A DNA stretch of 64,000 bases, from positions 6,830,001-6,894,000 of the forward strand of contig NC_064007.1 of assembly GCF_932276165.1 (NCBI RefSeq), written 5' to 3'. Positions 40,767 through 53,040 of the stretch are shown here, one piece after another; position 1 is the stretch's first letter; each line of letters starts with the position of its first letter. The DNA is from Plutella xylostella (lineage: Eukaryota; Arthropoda; Insecta; Lepidoptera; Plutellidae). A program made the translations under genes and the position numbers. Below the pieces are notes generated by a model, which had not been told where the DNA came from, made no database searches, and was given only the letters and a program-made list of their open reading frames with translations.

Positions 40767-40855
40767 CGAAATAAGCAGTGTGCAGCGGTGAGCACGTGGT
40801 GTTGTGTGAGTATCACGCCCCCACAGGCACCCCCCAGCATCCTCTGACCAGAAAT
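40767..40855 (-). pseudogene. SP-B exon 3 (TAAHC)
   Basis: 89 nt, same length and phases as SP-A exon 3, with the canonical VLTAAHC motif and normal splice sites. This exon by itself is undamaged. Confidence 0.85.
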
Positions 40856-41177
40856 CTGCAAATACAGTGATAAAGTACGTTACAATAAGGGCTATATACT
40901 CGTAACTAACCGCAAAATTAAAATAACTAAAGGCTCAGTTTGACGTAGGCAAACTGATATTGAATAAGTACCTTCATCATTTGAATTTTTTGAACATTTG
41001 ACAAGTATTTCTCGGACATACTGAGACGCACTGACCCTACCCGTACAACTGTGTACCTACGGTCACAGTCACATCACGTCCCTGTTTGGTGTCGGTATTA
41101 TGAAAATTTAACCTTTTCATTGCTCGCGTTGACAGCTCCAAACGAAGCTTCCATAAAATTATATCAGTGGGTCTGGT

Positions 41178-41337
41178 AAATCAGCAATACCTACCGTATA
41201 TAATTATCTTAAATACGCCATGTATGGGTATGTCTCGACGGTGGTGGGTCGTCCCCCGACGATTCTGTTGGCGTGGGGCGCGGGGGGCACGGGGGGCGCG
41301 GGGGGCTCCCTCACAGTCACCGAGTCCTCACAGCTCC
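41178..41337 (-). pseudogene. SP-B exon 2 (RIVGG)
   Basis: Same acceptor as SP-A. Encodes a Pro-rich segment two or three residues longer, and NRIVGGRPTT, then meets TAA (41204-41206) soon after YPYMAYL unless a different donor is used. The 3' limit is set by alignment. Confidence 0.65.
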
Positions 41338-41763
41338 CTGAAAACTTAATTATATACCTACCTACACGTAGTCCATATTTTTAAAGAGAAATCCCTGATC
41401 ACATAAAATGTATGGATCGCATAAAATGTAAAGATCGCATAAGGATAAAAATAATTTATATTCTTATGGCAGGTAATGTAGGTAAGTAATACATGCCTAA
41501 TAATGTTGAAAAAAAAATCTCTCTTTTACTGGGGGTTGATTGTACCCTATCGGTAATAAAGAAATAACAATTCTTCTACTTTTTAAATAGACTTTGATTA
41601 AGTATACCTACCTAACTATATAGAAATAAAAATTGGTAAGGTTACATTCATTTACCTTTGAAAACTGAAGGAGCTTAGTATAAAGTACCACATACACTCA
41701 TAGATATAATAGATAATCCAATTTTAGTCTACCGTACTTATAACCGTACAATAAATAATAAAC

Positions 41764-41832
41764 ATTACCATAGAACCATTAAAATACAACACACACAGTC
41801 ATAATAATTAGTAACTTCATACTGAAAACCAT
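41764..41832 (-). pseudogene. SP-B exon 1 (signal peptide) with stop
   Basis: Opens MVFSMKLLIIMTVCVVF and then TAA, followed by a donor-like G/GTAATG aligned with that of SP-A. Small insertions in the leader distinguish it from SP-A. Confidence 0.65.
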
Positions 41833-41868
41833 CATTTTCCTGTTTATTTTCAGTCTCAAAAGTAAGTA

Positions 41869-41894
41869 AAAATTGCGATGGCCATCGCAATTTT
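41869..41894. promoter_or_regulatory. Perfect palindrome upstream of SP-B start
   Basis: 26-bp perfect palindrome centred on ATTGCGATGGCCATCGCAAT, 37 nt upstream of the ATG, matching the SP-A arrangement. The minus strand contains an ATG opening MAIAIFTYF then stop. Confidence 0.5.
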
Positions 41895-41932
41895 ATTTAT
41901 TGTAGCTTGTTTACGGTAAAGCAATGAGGACA

Positions 41933-41946
41933 GATATATATAAAAG
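41933..41946 (-). promoter_or_regulatory. Candidate SP-B TATA box
   Basis: Minus strand CTTTTATATATAT, followed downstream by GTCCTCATTGCTT, both aligned with the SP-A promoter region. Confidence 0.45.
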
Positions 41947-42047
41947 TACAAGGAGTTGCAATAGTAGTAAATATAGTAAGAAGGTGAAAATCTACAACTC
42001 TTTGTGTCTTGTCTATCCTTTTTAACACACTTTATTGCATGTCGTAC

Positions 42048-42303
42048 TGTAACATCCCTACACTGTATGTAGAAATGCTGATATCGCTGATCAGCATCCC
42101 CGGGCCTGGAAGCCATATTGAGTAGGTCCAGTCAGTCGGCAGTAATCATCAGCTCGGGTCGGTCGATTCAATTTCCAATTTCTATTTCCAATTTCCATTA
42201 CTATTTTCCAACTTGTGTGATTAATTACCGATTCAATAAATATTCTATTTTTAGATTCATAAAATCTTTTTTTTAAAATAGCTTATTCAAGGATCCCGTA
42301 TAA
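42048..42303 (+). repeat. Ty3/gypsy-type LTR
   Basis: Starts TGTAACATCCC where SP-B upstream homology ends, and finishes just before TTTGGTGGCAGCGGTGGG (about 42306), a primer-binding-like site. No matching 3' LTR was found in the window. Confidence 0.55.
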
Positions 42304-42835
42304 TATTTGGTGGCAGCGGTGGGATACGAAAATCCCTGGTTCACCCAAAAACGCTTTCGAGGACTAAGACGTTTTGTGATTCTCAGTGAAGTGTTAAGTG
42401 TAGGAAATTATATTTCCAAGGTACTGTACTATTACCTATTATACATACTTACTTATTATCTACAAGTGGTATTGTTCCTGATCGGGCACAGAGGACTGTG
42501 CCTAATTACTCCTGTTCCTGTTTACCGCTAACTAAGCGGACATGCAGCCTTCAATATTCGTCGCGGTGGCGCTACTGTGAGTGACTTTACTGTGCAAAAA
42601 TAAAAAACTATTTCCAGAAACTGAACTCAGAGTTAGGACATTATTTTTATTTAAAGTAAGGGTTAATTTTAAAATCTGTGTTATTTTATTTCTATTCACT
42701 GTCTTTGTTATGATCTCTTTTATGACCAAAACTAGTTAACTAAATCTGTGCTAGACAAGTATAGAGACGACTTCTTATACTTATTATAATTTGAATTTTT
42801 CTTTCTACTTTCTGTGTCTCTCTCTAAATTTCACT

Positions 42836-43815
42836 ATGAGTAAAGGGGGAGAGGAAGTTCCCAGCGGGAGTAAAGGTGCACAGGTTCGTGAGGAAAAATT
42901 ATCGGAAACAGACATGAATGTAGAAATGAATGTCCTATTAAAATTCATTAAGCCCTTCGACAGTAGTAGGGAAAAAATTAAAATTCATTTATTTTAAACT
43001 GCCAAAATGCACACAACTTGGCAACAAAGGCTCAAAAACCTATTCTGTTTAGATACATATTAAGTCAGCTAGAAGGAAAAGCAGAGTCCATCTGCAGTAT
43101 TAAGGAATTCGCTTCATTTGACCAATTCACGGAATTTCTAAAGCAGCAGTTTGGTGAGAGGAAGCATTATGCCCATCTTCTGTCAGAACTACAAGAATGC
43201 AAGCAGACTCCATCAGAGTCAGTCAACCAATACGCATTAAAAATTGAAACATGTCTGGCCAAGCTGCTGACTGAAATCAACATTTCCATACCCACCAAAC
43301 GTAAAACGGAGCTAACAGGCTGTGTAGCTGCCATGGAGGATTTAGCTCTGCACACATTTGTGATAGGTCTACATCCACGACTGTCACAAATTGTGAGATG
43401 TCGTGACCCAGACTCACTCAACTCAGCTGTTAATTTCGCAGTCGCAGAAGAAAAAATACTACTAAGCCTAAACACATCGCAGTCACGACCTCAATTCAAC
43501 AACACTGTTGATAAGCCTAGGTTCACTCCTCGTCGTGATTTTCAGCAGAGACCTTACCAACCTAATTTCCCACAGAACCGTCCTGACTTTTCTAGGGATG
43601 TACTTACATGTCGTTACTGCAAGAACCCGGGGCACACTATTGAAAACTGTCGCAAACGACAGTACAATAATAGGAACCAATTCCATGGGTTGTCCTCCCA
43701 GGGTCGCCAAAATAACCAATCAGCTTCCCCCTTTGCAGGTCCATCACGTAGGGTTTTTACTATTTCAGATGACCAAGGGGTAGACGAGGTAGACAACCAT
43801 GATTTAAACGAGTAA
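42836..43815 (+). pseudogene. Ty3/gypsy Gag, frameshifted
   Basis: Starts MSKGGEEVPSGSKG; a frameshift near 42980 breaks it after IKPFDSSREKIKIHLF. The second frame continues as a Gag capsid (KAESICSIKEFASFDQFTEF, QFGERKHYAHLLSELQECK) and ends with one CCHC zinc knuckle (CRYCKNPGHTIENC). No protease, RT or integrase follows, so pol is lost. Confidence 0.75.
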
Positions 43816-44276
43816 AATTTCCCGAAAGGTACCTATCGCTCGGGAAATCGGCCTTTCAATATCAAAGCCGATACCACAAGTCCTCGTAAAAAAAAAAAAA
43901 AGAAAAAAAAAATAGAGACATTAAGTTACTATAGGTAAATGGTTAGTGCTGTTATATTGTGAATTATGCAGATTGATTAATTATTGTGCATCATAATGGT
44001 AAGTTATGTCGGAGGAATTATTTAAATTATGTCAGGAACTAAAAGAAATTAAAACTTATTTGATAAAAATAGGACCTACCCGGAGACAAGGTAGCATTGT
44101 AATGTTCCATCAATGCCGAAACATTAATGATTCCGCAAATAATGAATTTAAACTATGTTAGGAGGTTCCCGTAGGGTTAGTTGCGCTAGGAAGGGTTTTC
44201 TCAAGGGATTTTACGGTTTAAGACATTTATTTCTCAAAAACATTTTTGCTGTGAAAGGTAGTCTATGAAATTGTTA
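43816..44276. other. Non-coding spacer with A-rich tract
   Basis: Contains a 25-nt A-rich tract at 43888-43914 and AT-rich sequence with no recognised gene or terminal repeat. The gag remnant ends on its left and the large direct repeat begins on its right. Confidence 0.4.
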
Positions 44277-44296
44277 AGGGAGTCGGCTAACTTCAT

Positions 44297-44470
44297 GAAC
44301 CGACCCTGAACCGATCCTGCGTAGACCCTGCACCGACCCTGCGTAGATCCTGCGCCGACCGTGCGTAGATCCTGCACCGCCCCTGCGTAGATCCTGCGCC
44401 GACCGTGCGTAGACCCTGCACCGTCCCTGCGTAGGCCCTGCGCCGGCCCAGCGCCGGCCCTGCTCCGGGC
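44297..44470. repeat. CCCTGCGTAGA-type minisatellite
   Basis: About eight degenerate 20-23-bp units of CCTGCGTAGATCCTGCACCG just upstream of the TATA box. The right repeat has a differently composed array at 48672-48830, so it is evolving by unit gain and loss. Confidence 0.75.
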
Positions 44471-44506
44471 CTTCCGCCATTTTGTTTTACAGGACTAGTA
44501 GGAAGG

Positions 44507-44514
44507 TATAAAAG
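44507..44514 (+). promoter_or_regulatory. TATA box of left LTR
   Basis: TATAAAAG preceded by GC-rich repeats; a conserved GAGAGGCGGCGGCGGCCATTA block lies about 15 nt downstream. The same arrangement is at 48865-48872. Confidence 0.6.
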
Positions 44515-46855
44515 GGAATGCGAGAGGCGGCGGCGGCCATTAGTAATTTTCTTGCGATCGGGTACACGTTGGGAGTTTTCCGCGTTGGTTTAGTTTTTAT
44601 TTTGTTTATTGTTAGTTTTCAACGTACGATGGTGGTATTGCTTTGGGAAAGCGCTTTCGTCCATATATGTAAATGTATATGGCAAGGACATCCCTTAGTG
44701 ATTAGCACTATCGTAATTTGGAAACTTTATTAATTAGATCTTTAGATTGCCAAGGCTTTCGACTAGATCTTTAGCTTTTTGGGGGAACGTGTACTCTAGA
44801 GTCTAAATTCTTCATGGTAAGGTGGCAAGACGGATACCTAACGGTGTCGTTCAACCAAGTCTTGTTTTAGGGCCCCCGGGTAGTGTTAGTTAGGCCTGGC
44901 TATGGAGTAACCAGGGTCCCTCTTTTGCTAGAACGTGAAGGGATACACTCCTCAAGAATAGATCTTTGATTTAAAAATCTGGACTATTACTTGATCTTTA
45001 TCACATATATATTTATATACTTATAACACACACTCGGAGATTGCAAGTCGCCCGGGTGCCATACCGTTAACCCACGGCTGCAATTTCCAACACACAGGTA
45101 TAGGGCTTAGGTACACTAGGGGTCTCCTACCCCGCTCATTCAGTATTTAGCTAGCTAGGCATGGTGCACTCCATTCACCCGGAGAAAACCTACACATTAC
45201 ACACCACACAATTAAATGTAAATGTGGGATTGATTCCCTAGTTTTGATTCAACACATTTTAGATTAGAATAGGGCCTTCTGGTTAGACACAAATAGGCAG
45301 GTAACTTCATGGTTAGGGTGGGGAAAGTAGTTACTTCATCATAAATAATAAACTAAATAATATCTTACAATAAATATCACTTCAAAAGTACTTAATAATT
45401 TTATCAGATAAAATAATTTCACATAACCTCAAATTTGTCCTATAGTTCTTTGTCTAAATTATTGATTTTTCATTAAGTAAACAAATACTTCTATTTATAG
45501 AACCTATGGTCTATCTAACTTATTTTGGTTAATTGTATCACAATAATCCATATTAATATTACAGAAGAGTTTATTTGATTTTGAGTACAATAAGCTTTTG
45601 TATCAGATTGGGGGTAGAATTGATTAACGGAGAAATTTACTCTAATAAGTGTCAAGATACCACAAATAAGGGTTCTAGATACTTAAACCAAATCATTTCT
45701 GGTTCTATAATCACTCAATAAATACAAATAGCTTGAAGTATGATCAGATTTCAGTCACAATTTGCACATTTCAGAAAGTTGTGTAAATTCTAACTTGTGG
45801 AAGTATTTGTTTCCTTGATAAGCTTTATATTCTTATGTAAATAAATAAAGCTAGGTATATTTTGTTGTCTTATATATTTACTACAACTATTCAGAACATA
45901 TTCCAATAAGATCAAAGAATATTAACTATTTCATAATAATTAACCTTTCAATTTAAGTAATTTAAAAGAATAAATCACTTCCCACTTGGCTATTAATTAG
46001 AGTCATGCATTTGTCAAGTACCTACTTATCTATTATGAAATTCATACTTATATAGTTTCTATACTATAAATCATTGGTCTATTCTAATATTCAGTTTGTA
46101 TATGATTATAAATATGTCCCCTTTAGCTTTGACAACATGTATTCATGTTGATTTATTTACATGAAATAAAAATAAAACATGTAAATATGTAAGGTTAGGA
46201 GCAAGGGAAGTGATCGTTGGCGGAGGGATGTCCAAGTCCATGGTTGTGTCCCACGAAGGCTTCGATTGAATATCTGCTATTATTTATCTATTTTGAGTCT
46301 TATATATTGATTCAATCGATTGTAGTGATCAAGGCCTACAAAGCGTATGGAGGGGCTTGCCTTTTAAACCAACAAAAAAAAAAAAACATTATTTTTACCT
46401 TTATGCACTTACCTGTAAATATGTAGTTATCATACAAATGAAAGTTGTAGTGAATGTATAGGTCAATAACTTTAGGCAGGTAGTTAGTAAGGTTGTATTC
46501 AATTCACGTTCATAGTTTTATTAAATTCATTAGCTTTCGTTTATTGGGTTACACTACTCAACGTAGGGGTTCCCTGGATGTTTCATGGCCAAGCTAAAGT
46601 AGTATTTGTTTCACTTTTAAGTCTCCAGTTTATTTGTTAGGTTGTTTTCCCTTCTAGACTTTCAGTTGAATCTTGAGCTTCCTTCTGGCGGTTTTCGAAG
46701 ATCTTTGATAAAAGTATTGATTCATTGTGGGAAGAATCCAGTGTAGATAACCAGTGTAGATAACCAGTGTTAATAGTAAGTTGTAGTTTCAAATATCTTC
46801 TAATAAATCCATTAGGTAGGAGTTAAGTAGGCAGGAGGTAGGGCGAAACGTTACA

Positions 46856-48026
46856 ATTTGGTACCGAAAGACCAGGATATTAGATTTTGCTTCATCTCTT
46901 CTTGTTAGGTGTCAGGCAGCTAGTTTTCTGTTCTATTATCTGAAATTTTACAAGTCAATTTGATTAAGATAGTACTTATTTGCAAATAAACCACAATATT
47001 GAACACTCTTTTGCATAGTATTATTTTCAGGTAACTTACGTTTGTCTCGAAAAAACATTAAGGTTTGTTCTTTGCCTTTGCGATTATAGTAAGTAAATAT
47101 TTACTCAATATGGCGGTTTTCACATAAACTACATAAAGGCATTTCTTTTCAAGTTTTGGCTAGAATAAAGTTTCAAAAGTTTGTTTTTACTTTAGTTGGA
47201 AAAACTTTATGCAGCATTGCACCACAAACAATAAAAAGTCAAAAGGTTATTTTTTTTTACAGAGTAACTTTTATTGCGTCACAGACTAGTATAATATTTG
47301 GTAGTGTAATGCACACTCATGACTGCACAAAATCACTGCAAGATGTTAACGTTATAATAAGTCTCTTGCGTTTTGTTCGTAATGATTTGTTACATACTAG
47401 GGGTAGGAAAGTGATTATATCCTTGATATAATCACAATTTGTTGCCGTGGAGTGATCGAACTTATAAACGAAAGAATTATTTATCATGAAATAGGAAGCG
47501 CAAGAGGCTAGGTTTTGTATTGGAACGGTACGTAATAGGAAAGCATTTGTGAAGATAGATAGGTAGGTAGTTAATAAAGTTAGGATGAGGAAAATGAAAA
47601 TAATTCATTTATTAAATTTTACTTAATAAGTAGGGGTTGTAGTAATGTTATGTATTTCATTACAGAATTATAAAAGATTAGGGGTTGTATAAGACTAAGC
47701 TCCTTGTGGAGTGAGAGGAAACAATAATCATCATCATCAGGGGTTGGATATAATGGATTCTTATTCAGGACATTATTTATGAAATTTAATAAGTTACTTA
47801 CTTTTAAAGAGAATAACATAAAACATAGTTGTATAAAGACTGATTTATCTGTAGGTAGGTGTCATATTAGTGTTGCTCTGAATCACTATGAAGGTCTCTC
47901 TGATTATGTAGCTGATTAGGGAATTATTAGTGAATAGGGGTTGTAGGTAAAATAATGATATGGTCTTATTTTAGGTAAAAGCAGTAGATTTATTAAAATA
48001 AAAATTTATAAAAAAAAAAAAACAAA
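46856..48026. other. Internal region of non-coding LTR-type element
   Basis: About 1.2 kb between the left repeat with its primer-binding-like site and a purine tract (AAAAAAAAAAAACAAA, 48011-48026) followed by TGTAACG. No Gag or Pol similarity in any frame, only short AT-rich frames. Fits a large non-autonomous retrotransposon derivative. Confidence 0.5.
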
Positions 48027-50252
48027 TGTAACGAAAACGCGGCGCATTTTAGTCTTTATGAACAACCTCAAATGATTAGAATAGATAAATAAATTCTGGT
48101 CCAGGTAGATGAGGGGTGAGGATTTTGGTCTGGAGGTGCGGTCGGCTGCATTGGGGGATCGAGGAGTTTGCGTGGCGGGGCTTGTATGGTTGGTGCTGAT
48201 TGGACTGGCCTGGTTGGGGGGGAATCGGTAGTTATAGCAACTAGTCTATAATTATTAATTATGCTTTTGGCTGGGTTGGTTCGGTTTGGTATTGATTGTA
48301 TGAGTTTTGTTGTGCGGGTTCTTTGGTTTGTTGATGTGGTTGATTGTGCTTCTGGATTGGATCTTTGCTTGTCATCGACTAGGTGCTTAAAAACTAGGCT
48401 CTTAAATTATTATACTTGAATGTTTGAAAAAGTAGATATATTATACAACATTGATCATACGAGTTGGGTTGGGATAGACCTGTAACACTATTTATGCCAT
48501 CATCCTAACTTAGAGTAACTGGAAAGGCCCAAACGTCTAATTATCAGATTCCAGAGAGCCAATTAGTAGCAGATGTTATCAGATATTTCCCTAAACAAAT
48601 AAAAGTATGAGTTACAGTTAATAAAGAAAAGAAAATATAATATAATTTAGGGAGTCGGCTAACTTCATGAACCGACCCTGAACCGACCCTGCGTAGATCC
48701 TGAACCGACTCTGCGTAGACCCTGCACCGTCCCTGCGTAGATCCTGAACCGACCCTGCGTAGATCCTGCACCGACTCTGCGTAGACCCTGCACCGTCCCT
48801 GCGCCGACCCTGCGCCAGCGCTGCTCCGGGCCTTCCGCCATTTTGTTTTACAGGACTAGGAAGGTATAAAAGGGAATGCGAGAGGCGGCGGCGGCCATTA
48901 GTAATTTTCTTGCGATCGGGTACACGTTGGGAGTTTTTCGCGTTGGTTTAGTTTTTATTTTGTTTATTGTTAGTTTTCAACGTACGATGGTGGTATTGCT
49001 TTGGAAAAGCGCTTTCGTCCATATATGTAAATGTATATGGCAAGGACATTCCTTAGTGATTAGCACTGTCGTAATTTGAAAACTTTATTAATTAGATCTT
49101 TAGATTGCCAAGGCTTTCGACTAGATCTTTAGCATTTTGGGGGAACGTGTACTCTAGAGTCTAAATCCTTCATGGTAAGGTGGCAAGACGGATACCTAAC
49201 GGTGTCGTTCAACCAAGTCTTGTTTTAGGGCCCCCGGGTAGTGTTAGTTAGGCCTGGCTATGGAGTAACCAGGGTCCCTCTTTTGCTAGAACGTGAAGGG
49301 ATACACTCCTCAAGAATAGATCTTTGATTTAAAAATCTGGACTATTACTTGATCTTTATCACACATATATTTATATACTTATAACACACATTCGGAGATT
49401 GCAAGTCGCCCGGGTGCCATACCGTTAACCCACGGCTGCAATTTCCAACACACAGGTATAGGGCTTAGGTACACTAGGGGTCACCTACCCCGCTCATTCA
49501 GTATTTAACTAGCTAGGCAAGGTGCACTCCATTCACCCGGAGAAAACCTACACATTACACTCCACACAATTAAATGTAAATGTGGGATTGATTCCCTAGT
49601 TTTGATTCAACACATTTTAGATTAGAATAGGGCCTTCTGGTTAGACACAAATAGGCAGGTAACTTCATGGTTAGGGTGGGGAGAGTAGTAACTTCATCAT
49701 AAATAATAAACTAAATAATATCTTGCAATAAATATCACTTCAAAAGTACTTAATAATTTTATCAGATAAAATACTTTCACATAACCTCAAATTTGTCCTA
49801 TAGTTCTTTGTCTAAATTATTGATTTTTCATTAAGTAAACAAATGCTTCTATTTATAGAATCTATGGTCTATCTAACTTACTTTGGTTTATTGTACCACA
49901 ATAATCCTTATTAATATTACAGAGATTATTTGATTTTGAATATAATAAGCTTTTGTACCAGATCAGGGATAGAATTGATTAACGGAGAAAATCACTCTAA
50001 AAGTGTCAAGATACCACAAATAAGGGTTCTAGATACTTAAACTAAATCATTTCTGGTCCTATATTGCTCAATAAATACAAATAACTTGAAGGTAAATCAG
50101 ATTCCTGTCCAATTTCCTTATTTTCAGAAAGTTATGTAAATTCTAACCAACAGAAGTATTAGTTAAAGCAATAAATTCTTTTGTAAAAAAAGATAGCAAG
50201 GATATAGTAGGAATAAAGTTAGCTAGGATATATTTATTACAACTATTTATAA

Positions 50253-50611
50253 GGGGCCGTCCATTAATCACGTGAGGTCGTTTTTCTCATTTTTTGACCC
50301 CCCCCTCCCCCCTGGTGATATTTGGTGAGGTTTGGGACCAACCCCCCCTCCCCCCCCCCTGGATCACGTGTATTTTTTTGGAAGTCTATGTAAAGGCAAT
50401 TTATGACTAGAAAAAAAATAGGTCATACTACAAATCGTTAAAATTTTTGCGCCGTCCAAAATATCGGTTCAGAAATACCTAATTTTTGCCAAAAAATTAA
50501 TACACGTGATGTCTAACGAGAACCCCCCCTCCCCCCTCGTGATGTTTCGTGAGGTTTTCAGTACCCCCTCCCCCCCCCCCTTTGAGCCTCACGTGATTAA
50601 TGGACGGCCCC
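50253..50611. mobile_element. 359-bp MITE, TAA duplication
   Basis: Ends GGGGCCGTCCATTAATCACG and its inverse, with TAA on both sides (50250-50252 and 50612-50614). C-rich internal runs (CCCCCCCTCCCCCC) occur in both arms. The 3-bp TWA duplication fits PIF/Harbinger. Confidence 0.8.
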
Positions 50612-50636
50612 TAATATATTTGAATAAGATTATATA

Positions 50637-51815
50637 CACTCGCGAGCAACCAAATCGACTCAAGCCTTCACGGCGCACATATACATTGATTTTCCTAAAA
50701 CGATAAATGGTAAATATAAAAGTGATATGTCATTCGAAAGCTGAAGAATTAGGCTTTCAATTAAGATCAATACCATAAAAAAAAACTAAGCGCAGATTTA
50801 ATGACGCATTTTAATTGCCCGTCAGTGTTAATTACCTCATTAGGAATCCACGCCTTGCGCTACCTGATCCCGCTATAAAACCTTTCCACATCCGGTGTAC
50901 CTTATCAGTCGCTTGTTGCAAGTTGACCGGTACACATCTCGTTGCATTGTATTCCTTGTTTTCGCAAACCCATGGATACCACACCAGAAGAAGCTGCTCA
51001 AGTTGTTGCCTTGCTGCAACAAGGGTTAAGTCAGCGAGCAGTCGCTGCCCAGCTCCACTTGAGCCAGTCTGCTGTATCCCGAGTATACAGACGGTTCCAA
51101 GAGACTGGTGCCTTCAATCGAAGACCAAGAACGGGCCGCCACCGCTGCACTTCAGAGAGAGACGACCGCTTCATTGTCTCAACCTCGCTGCGCAATCGAC
51201 ACCTTACGGGCGTTGATGTGCAGCAAGAACTGAGACGTGTACGACAAGTGGCTGTCAGCGAGTGGACAGTGAGAAGACGCTTGAAGGAAGCCAACTTGAC
51301 ACCAAAAAGACCTGCATCAGGCCCCAAATTGACTGCAGGCCACCGACAAGCGCGTCTTCAGTTTGCTCGAGAGCATCTCGATTGGAGCATTGCGCAATGG
51401 CGGTCGGTCCTGTTTACTGATGAGTGCAGAGTGTGTCTGCATGGCAGTGACAGGAGAGGCCGGGTCTACCGGCGTCCGGGGGAACGATTTGCCCAATGTT
51501 GTTTCGCTGAAACAGTAGCATATGGCGGCGGTTCCTGCATGATGTGGGCTGGTATTTCTCTAGAGGGAAAAACCGCACTTGTTTTCGTGCCTGGAGGCGG
51601 CCGAGGAGGCGGGTTAACAGCTGATCGGTACATCACCGACATTCTACTCGGTCATGTTGTGCCCTATGCAGAATTTGTCGGTGAAGACTTCGTGCTAATG
51701 CACGACAATGCCCGCTGCCACACGGCACGAGTCAGTCGGCAGTTTCTGAGAGAGAAGGAATTGCGCACGATGGACTGGCCTGCGCTCAGTCCTGACCTGA
51801 ATCCCATCGAACACT
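50637..51815 (+). mobile_element. Tc1-like transposon, 3'-truncated
   Basis: The left end CACTCGCGAGCAACC follows a TA; the right end is missing because sequence returns to the LTR right after the NPIEH codons. Confidence 0.7.
50972..51815 (+). CDS. Tc1-like transposase, C-terminally truncated
   Basis: Uninterrupted frame from MDTTPEEAAQVVALLQQGLS. Two helix-turn-helix units (SQRAVAAQLHLSQSAVSRVY near 22-41; VSEWTVRRRLKEAN near 100) precede the DDE core: FTDECRV, MHDNARCHTAR and SPDLNPIEH. The three catalytic positions are present, but about 50-60 C-terminal residues after NPIEH are lost and replaced by LTR-derived codons running to a stop at 51925. Distinct from the Tc1 copy at 26886. Confidence 0.8.
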
Positions 51816-52686
51816 TATTATTCACTATTATTGTACTTAATATTCACTATTTCATAACAATTATCCTATATTCCAATAAGATCAAAGAATATTCACTATT
51901 TCATATTATATATTCAATCTTTTAAAATAATACCTAAATCACTTCCCACTTGGCTACAAAATTAGAGTCATATTATTATATTTTCCAATACTTATCTATT
52001 ATGAAATTCATGATTTAATAAAGTTACTATACTGTAAATTATTGAACTATTCTAGTTTCAGTTAATTTATGTTTATAAATAAAATTGTCCCCTTTAGCTT
52101 TGACAACATGTATTCATGTTGATTTATTTACATGAAATAAATATAAAACATGTAAATATATAAGGTTAGGAGCAAGGGAAGTGATTAATAAGTTGGTCGG
52201 AGGAATGTCCAAGTCAATGGTTGTGTTCCACGAGGGCTCCGATTGAATATTTGCTATTATTTATCTATTTTAGAGTCTTATATATTGATTCAATCGGGTG
52301 TAGTGATCAAGGCCTACAAAGCGTATGGAGGGGCTTCCCTTATTAACCAACACCAAAAAACATTATTATCTATATTATTATCTTTATGTACTTACCTGTA
52401 AATATGTAGTTATCATACAAATAAAAGTTATACATCAAGGTTGTAGTATATAGGTCAATAATTATAGGCAGGTAGGATGTATGTAATCAATTCTAGGTCA
52501 TAGTTTATTTAATTCTCTTTCTTTCGTTTATTGGGTTACAACACAACGTAGGGGTTTCCTGGATGTTTCATGGCCAATTCAAAACAGTATTTGTTTCACT
52601 CTTATTTCACTCAAGTTAGTTAGGTGTTTTCAAATATCTTCTTAGTAAATCCATTAGGTAGGCTTTAGGTAGGGCGAAACGTTACA

Positions 52687-53040
52687 AGGTTCACTGACCA
52701 CTGGTCGTGGTCGTGTAAAAAGTACCTACAATGCCTTATAAATCCTCCGAAAAACACCCATTTCAATTTACTAACGAGCTAAAACTAAAGACCGATCAAC
52801 ACCGACCGTCTTTATTTCGGCCGTCGTAAAATACAATGTTTGACCCCCAGGCGCGGACGCTTGCCAGGGTGACTCATATATATTTATATATTTCGTTTAT
52901 TTTCCAAAAACATTTTATAATAGGTACATAAGAGTTTACAACAAAAACCTGCCGCTTAAACCACGCAGGGTTTATGTGTGGCAAGTGCAGTCAGAAGTTT
53001 TGCATTAAACACTAATAATGGTTGGCTATATAAAATTTAT
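52687..53040. other. Unassigned sequence between LTR and protease exon
   Basis: AT-rich with a GC-richer patch (GACCCCCAGGCGCGGACGC). I see no gene or repeat boundary apart from the end of the LTR. Confidence 0.35.

Larger units (their letters stand above)
34273..41832 (-). pseudogene. Serine protease SP-B pseudogene
   Basis: Paralogue of SP-A with exons at 41764-41832, 41178-41337, 40767-40855, 39092-39372, 38805-38919 plus 34538-34559, and 34273-34424. Lesions: TAA at 41779-41781 in the signal exon; TAA at 41204-41206 if exon 2 uses the same donor as SP-A; one-base deletion in exon 4 (GGAGCTC where SP-A has GGAGGCTC); donor of exon 5 changed from GTAAGC to ATTCAT; a 4.2-kb transposon inside exon 5; a LINE at the start of exon 4; no counterpart of exon 7 found. 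TAAHC, NDVAVL and GDSGG remain readable. Confidence 0.8.
44277..46855 (+). repeat. Left long direct repeat (LTR of a non-coding element)
   Basis: About 2.58 kb, highly similar to 48649-52686. Contains a TATAAAAGG box (44507), a CCCTGCGTAGA tandem array (44297-44470), and ends CGAAACGTTACA. A primer-binding-like ATTTGGTACCGAAAGACC follows at 46856. Probably the 5' LTR, lacking about 0.6 kb of its U3 compared with the right copy. Confidence 0.6.
48027..52686 (+). repeat. Right long repeat (3' LTR), interrupted
   Basis: Begins TGTAACGAAAACGCGG after a polypurine tract and ends CGAAACGTTACA. The homology with the left copy runs from 48649. It is broken by a MITE (50253-50611) and a truncated Tc1-like element (50637-51815). 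The TATA box is at 48865. Confidence 0.55.

Noticed and set aside
47156..47431. 91-codon frame in the non-coding LTR element
   Set aside because: AT-rich, no motif or similarity, no conservation partner in the window.
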